DNA of 15,841 nt. Origin: a bacterium. GTDB lineage: Bacteria; Patescibacteriota; Minisyncoccia; Phycocordibacterales; UBA9973. The stretch covers positions 13,947 through 29,787 of the forward strand of contig JAKALJ010000005.1 in NCBI GenBank assembly GCA_021813175.1, written 5' to 3'. Of the stretch, positions 13,459 to 15,841 are shown in pieces (position 1 is the stretch's first letter; each line of letters starts with the position of its first letter). A program made the position numbers and the translations under genes. A model generated the notes under the pieces. The model did no database searches, was not told the origin of the DNA, and worked only from the letters and a program-made list of their open reading frames with translations.

Positions 13459-15219
13459 ATGAATACTCTCCCAAAGACATCTTCCGCAGGTCCGCGGACC
13501 TGTCTTAACTGCCAAAAGGAGTTCAAAATAGAACTCGAAGATCTTGCTTACTATAAAAAAATCTCTATTGCCGCCAGCGCGGAAATTCCGCCTCCCTCTT
13601 GGTGCCCCGGGTGCCGATTGGAACGTCGGCTCTCTTTCGCCAATGATTGGAATTTATTTTGGCGCAACTGCGACAAGTGCGGGAAGAGAGGACTGTCCAT
13701 TTTTTCTGAAAATCAAAAAGTGATTGCCTACTGCCCGACCTGCTGGTTCTCCGACTCCTGGGACGGCGCGGAATACGCTATGGATTACGAACCCCATCTG
13801 CCTTTTTGGACCCAAATGAAAGAGCTTTGGGATAAAACTCCGAAAATGATGCTGGCTACCGATTATCAAACGGTGAAGAATTGCGAATATGCCAACGGCA
13901 TCGGCTGGTCCAAGGATTGCTTTTTGGTATTCTTTGCCGATTACTGTGAAAGCGTATATTATTCTTCCATCTTAAACGGCTTGCGCTATGGCATGGATTG
14001 TCTGCGGGCCACGGATTCCGAGCTGTGTTACGAATGTATTGGTATAAACAAATGCTACCGGACTTTCTTTTCCGAAGAATGCGATGCTTGCGTGGATTGC
14101 TGGTTTTGCCGAAATTGTTATGGGTGCACCGACTGTGTCGGTTGCGTAAATATACGCGGAGAGTCGCATTGCATCTTTAATGAAAAATATACTAAGGAAG
14201 AATACGAAAAAAAACTGAAAGAACTGAAGCCTGAGTCTTGGAAAAGTCTGCAAGAACTGGAAAGGAAAGCGCGGACGTTCTGGCTCTCCAAGCCAAAAAG
14301 AGAATACACTGGAAATTCTCTGAATGTGAATGTTACCGGAGAATACATATTTGAATCCCGCAATTCTAAAGACCTATACATCGTGACCGGCGCCGAAGAT
14401 TGCAAGCTGTGTCAGTTTGTCACCGTACCGCGCGTTCGGGACTGCATGGATTTTTCCGGCTGGGGGAACAACGTCACCAGGGCATACGAGTCCTACGCTA
14501 TCGGTGAAGATTCAGACCTGATTTGTTTTTCCTTTATGAACTGGTCGGACAGCTTTAATCTGCAATATTGCCTGCAAAATATCACCGGCAAAAATAATTT
14601 TGGTTGTTTCAGTTTGAAGAGAAAAAGTTACTGTATCTTAAACAAGCAATATCCGAAAGATGAATTTTTCAAACTGCGGGCCGAGGTCGTGGAGAACATG
14701 AAAAAATATCCGTATACGGACAAGCTCGGCCGCAAATATTATTACGGCGAATTTTTCCCGCCGGAATGGAGCTGGTTTCCGTATAATAAATCAAACGCTA
14801 TGCGCTTCGTCCTGAAAGAAAGAGAAAAAGCTCTCTCGGAAGGATATTCTTGGGAAGAAGAAAAAATGCTTGAGTATGGCATTTCCATGGATGCGAAAGA
14901 TTTGCCCGATACCATGGGCGAGACCGGCGAATCCGTTTTGGACGAGATCATCCAATGCTCTTCCTGTCCGCGGGGATACAGGATTGTGAAAGGAGAGCTG
15001 GATCTTTTGCGAAAATTCGGTTTACCTCTAGCGCACAAATGTCCAAAGTGCAGGGAAAAGGCGCGTTTTGCCCGGCTAAACAAGCCCAAATTTTATGACC
15101 GGAATTGCGAGAAATGCGGCAAGAAAATTCGAACCGCGTTCTCACCCCCGCCGGCCGGCGGAGGCGGAAGCTCCGAAATCGTATACTGCGAGAAATGCTA
15201 TCAGGCCGAATTTTTATAA
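13459..15219 (+). CDS. CPR-type cysteine-rich zinc-ribbon protein with internal repeat, function unknown
   Basis: 586 residues with about 39 cysteines. I recognise the type as one common in CPR genomes, sometimes carrying misleading database names, with no established function. Layout: N-terminal Cys pairs CLNC (15-18) and WCPGCRLERRL (about 48-58); a zinc ribbon CDKC ... YCPTC (about 71-95); a Cys-rich solenoid-like segment (about 140-240) with closely spaced Cys (YECIGINKC, ECDACVDCWFC, CYGCTDCVGC); a helical cap SHCIFNEKYTKEEY; a second, less Cys-rich lobe (about 285-390) ending in a similar cap SYCILNKQYPKDEF; a linker; and C-terminal ribbons CSSC ... CPKC and CEKC ... CEKC. No signal peptide, so probably cytoplasmic, binding several zinc ions or metal clusters. 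Nucleic-acid or protein binding is plausible but unproven. It has its own promoter. Confidence 0.85.
   Translation: MNTLPKTSSAGPRTCLNCQKEFKIELEDLAYYKKISIAASAEIPPPSWCPGCRLERRLSFANDWNLFWRNCDKCGKRGLSIFSENQKVIAYCPTCWFSDSWDGAEYAMDYEPHLPFWTQMKELWDKTPKMMLATDYQTVKNCEYANGIGWSKDCFLVFFADYCESVYYSSILNGLRYGMDCLRATDSELCYECIGINKCYRTFFSEECDACVDCWFCRNCYGCTDCVGCVNIRGESHCIFNEKYTKEEYEKKLKELKPESWKSLQELERKARTFWLSKPKREYTGNSLNVNVTGEYIFESRNSKDLYIVTGAEDCKLCQFVTVPRVRDCMDFSGWGNNVTRAYESYAIGEDSDLICFSFMNWSDSFNLQYCLQNITGKNNFGCFSLKRKSYCILNKQYPKDEFFKLRAEVVENMKKYPYTDKLGRKYYYGEFFPPEWSWFPYNKSNAMRFVLKEREKALSEGYSWEEEKMLEYGISMDAKDLPDTMGETGESVLDEIIQCSSCPRGYRIVKGELDLLRKFGLPLAHKCPKCREKARFARLNKPKFYDRNCEKCGKKIRTAFSPPPAGGGGSSEIVYCEKCYQAEFL
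13487..13502. repeat. 16-bp perfect palindrome in the 5' coding region
   Basis: CAGGTCCGCGGACCTG is fully self-complementary, beginning 28 bases after the start of the cysteine-rich gene. In mRNA it could form a short GC hairpin near the ribosome-loading region. Confidence 0.5.
15148..15161. repeat. GC-rich palindrome, copy 2 (in cysteine-rich gene)
   Basis: CCGCCGGCCGGCGG, identical to the 14-bp core at 12760-12773. It encodes PPAGG (residues 564-568) between the two Cys pairs of the last zinc ribbon, where ribbons of this type as I remember them have a shorter SP-x-x-PEIVYC link, so it looks inserted. Confidence 0.6.
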
Positions 15220-15239
15220 GAGAGAGATAATAAAAATAA

Positions 15240-15268
15240 TTGCAAAAACGGGGCCTATGTGCTAGATT
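15240..15268 (+). promoter_or_regulatory. Promoter of rplS
   Basis: TTGCAA (15240-15245, 4 of 6), 17-nt spacer ending in TGC, then TAGATT (15263-15268). Predicted start near 15275, only about 5 nt before ATG 15280. Confidence 0.6.
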
Positions 15269-15279
15269 GGGACATTGAT

Positions 15280-15738
15280 ATGGCGGTAAATACGAACATA
15301 AAATTCAGTCCGGTGGATATTCCAGCGCGCAAGAAGCTTGATTTTCGCTCGGGTGATACAGTGAAAGTGTGGTCCAAGATCCCGGAAGAAAAGGGCAAGT
15401 TTCGCCTGCAGGCATTTGAGGGCACTGTCCTGGCGCGCAAGCACGGTACCGAAGCGGGCGCCACTTTCACTGTCCGGCGGGTGGCTTCCGGGGTGGGAGT
15501 AGAAAGAATTTTTCCGCTTTTTTCCCCGATGATAGACAAGATTGAGATCACCAAGAAGTCCCGTTCTCGCAAATCCAAACTGTATTATGTTCGCACCAAG
15601 GCTTTAAAAGATGTCCGCAAGAAACTGCGCACTACCGCCTATCAGGAAGAGGAACTCGAAGCGGAATCCGTTTCCGCGGCTGAAGCAGGAGCTGCTCCGG
15701 TCCAAAAAGGGCCGAAAGCCGAGAAAGCGGAAGCGTAA
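15280..15738 (+). CDS. rplS: Ribosomal protein L19 with C-terminal extension
   Basis: 152 residues. The L19 core is clear: RSGDTVKVWSKI at 23-34, RLQAFEGTVLARK at 42-54, ATFTVRRVASGVGVERIFPLFSP at 61-83, and RKSKLYYVR at 97-105. L19 sits at the 30S-50S interface of the large subunit. The usual length is about 115 residues; here about 30 extra residues (121-152) rich in Glu, Ala and Lys form a low-complexity tail. ATG 15280 is preferred over an in-frame GTG at 15259 because the promoter's -10 lies between them and the shorter form matches the family. The usual trmD/rpsP neighbours are absent; tRNA-Leu follows 20 bases after the stop. Confidence 0.95.
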   Translation: MAVNTNIKFSPVDIPARKKLDFRSGDTVKVWSKIPEEKGKFRLQAFEGTVLARKHGTEAGATFTVRRVASGVGVERIFPLFSPMIDKIEITKKSRSRKSKLYYVRTKALKDVRKKLRTTAYQEEELEAESVSAAEAGAAPVQKGPKAEKAEA

Positions 15739-15758
15739 GTGTGCTAAATAGGCGTAAT

Positions 15759-15841
15759 GCCCAGGTGGAGAAATTGGTAGACTTACTACCTTGAGGTGGT
15801 AGCGCCGTAAGGCATGGGGGTTCGAGTCCCCCCCTGGGCAC
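15759..15841 (+). tRNA. tRNA-Leu (anticodon GAG)
   Basis: Acceptor GCCCAGG/CCTGGGC, anticodon stem CTACC/GGTAG with loop TTGAGGT (GAG, reading CUC/CUU), long class II variable arm (GCC-GTAA-GGC), T arm GGGGG-TTCGAGT-CCCCC, discriminator A73 at 15840. The window ends one base later, so whether CCA is encoded cannot be seen. Probably transcribed with rplS. Confidence 0.94.

Noticed and set aside
1..15841. CRISPR array, insertion sequence, integrase or toxin-antitoxin pair
   Set aside because: No regularly spaced repeats, transposase or recombinase motifs, or small paired genes were found on either strand.

Overview
The window looks like a piece of a Candidate Phyla Radiation (Patescibacteria, most likely Parcubacteria-type) chromosome. 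The evidence is the gene content: a DUF5652 small membrane protein, a large cysteine-rich zinc-ribbon protein of a type I know mainly from CPR genomes, secreted proteins built from Ig/FN3-like modules, a short PilM-like protein, tightly packed genes and scattered single tRNA genes. TGA acts as a stop codon (the RuvX-like gene ends in TGA exactly where the family ends), so this is not a code-25 lineage. Species cannot be read from the sequence.

Layout. 1-800 (-) is the N-terminal part of a secreted FN3/Ig-like protein running off the left edge. 979-1656 (-) is a putative lipoprotein with a textbook sigma-70 promoter and Shine-Dalgarno. 1818-2049 (+) is promoter-like sequence, then a highly structurable stretch, then a strong hairpin terminator: a candidate free-standing non-coding RNA. 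2056-4573 (-) holds tRNA-Arg(GCG), a two-TM protein, a PEBP-family protein, a methyltransferase-like protein, tRNA-Ser(TGA) and DUF5652. 4619-5337 (+) is a two-gene operon: RuvX/YqgF-like nuclease and a stand-alone tRNA-binding OB-fold protein. 5345-10438 (-) is one 1697-residue secreted protein of Ig-like, IPT-like, carboxypeptidase-regulatory-like and FN3 modules ending in two peptidoglycan-binding domains. 10629-11468 (+) is PilM-like. Then come tRNA-Val(TAC), tRNA-Arg(TCT), a rubrerythrin-VIT1 fusion, an RluD-like pseudouridine synthase, the 586-residue cysteine-rich protein, ribosomal protein L19 and tRNA-Leu(GAG), which touches the right edge.

Themes. The window mixes translation/RNA functions (five tRNAs, L19, RluD, RuvX, tRNA-binding protein) with cell-surface functions (two secreted modular proteins, lipoprotein, PilM). 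Most recognisable promoters are extended -10 (TGn + hexamer), and several place the -10 only 6-11 bases from the start codon with no Shine-Dalgarno, suggesting leaderless or nearly leaderless mRNAs. The most promising undescribed elements are the structured RNA at 1855-2049, the cysteine-rich two-lobed protein at 13459-15219, the leaderless/extended -10 pattern, the tRNA-Arg with a GCG anticodon, and a GC-rich palindrome present inside two different genes. No CRISPR array, insertion sequence, rRNA or phage gene was seen.
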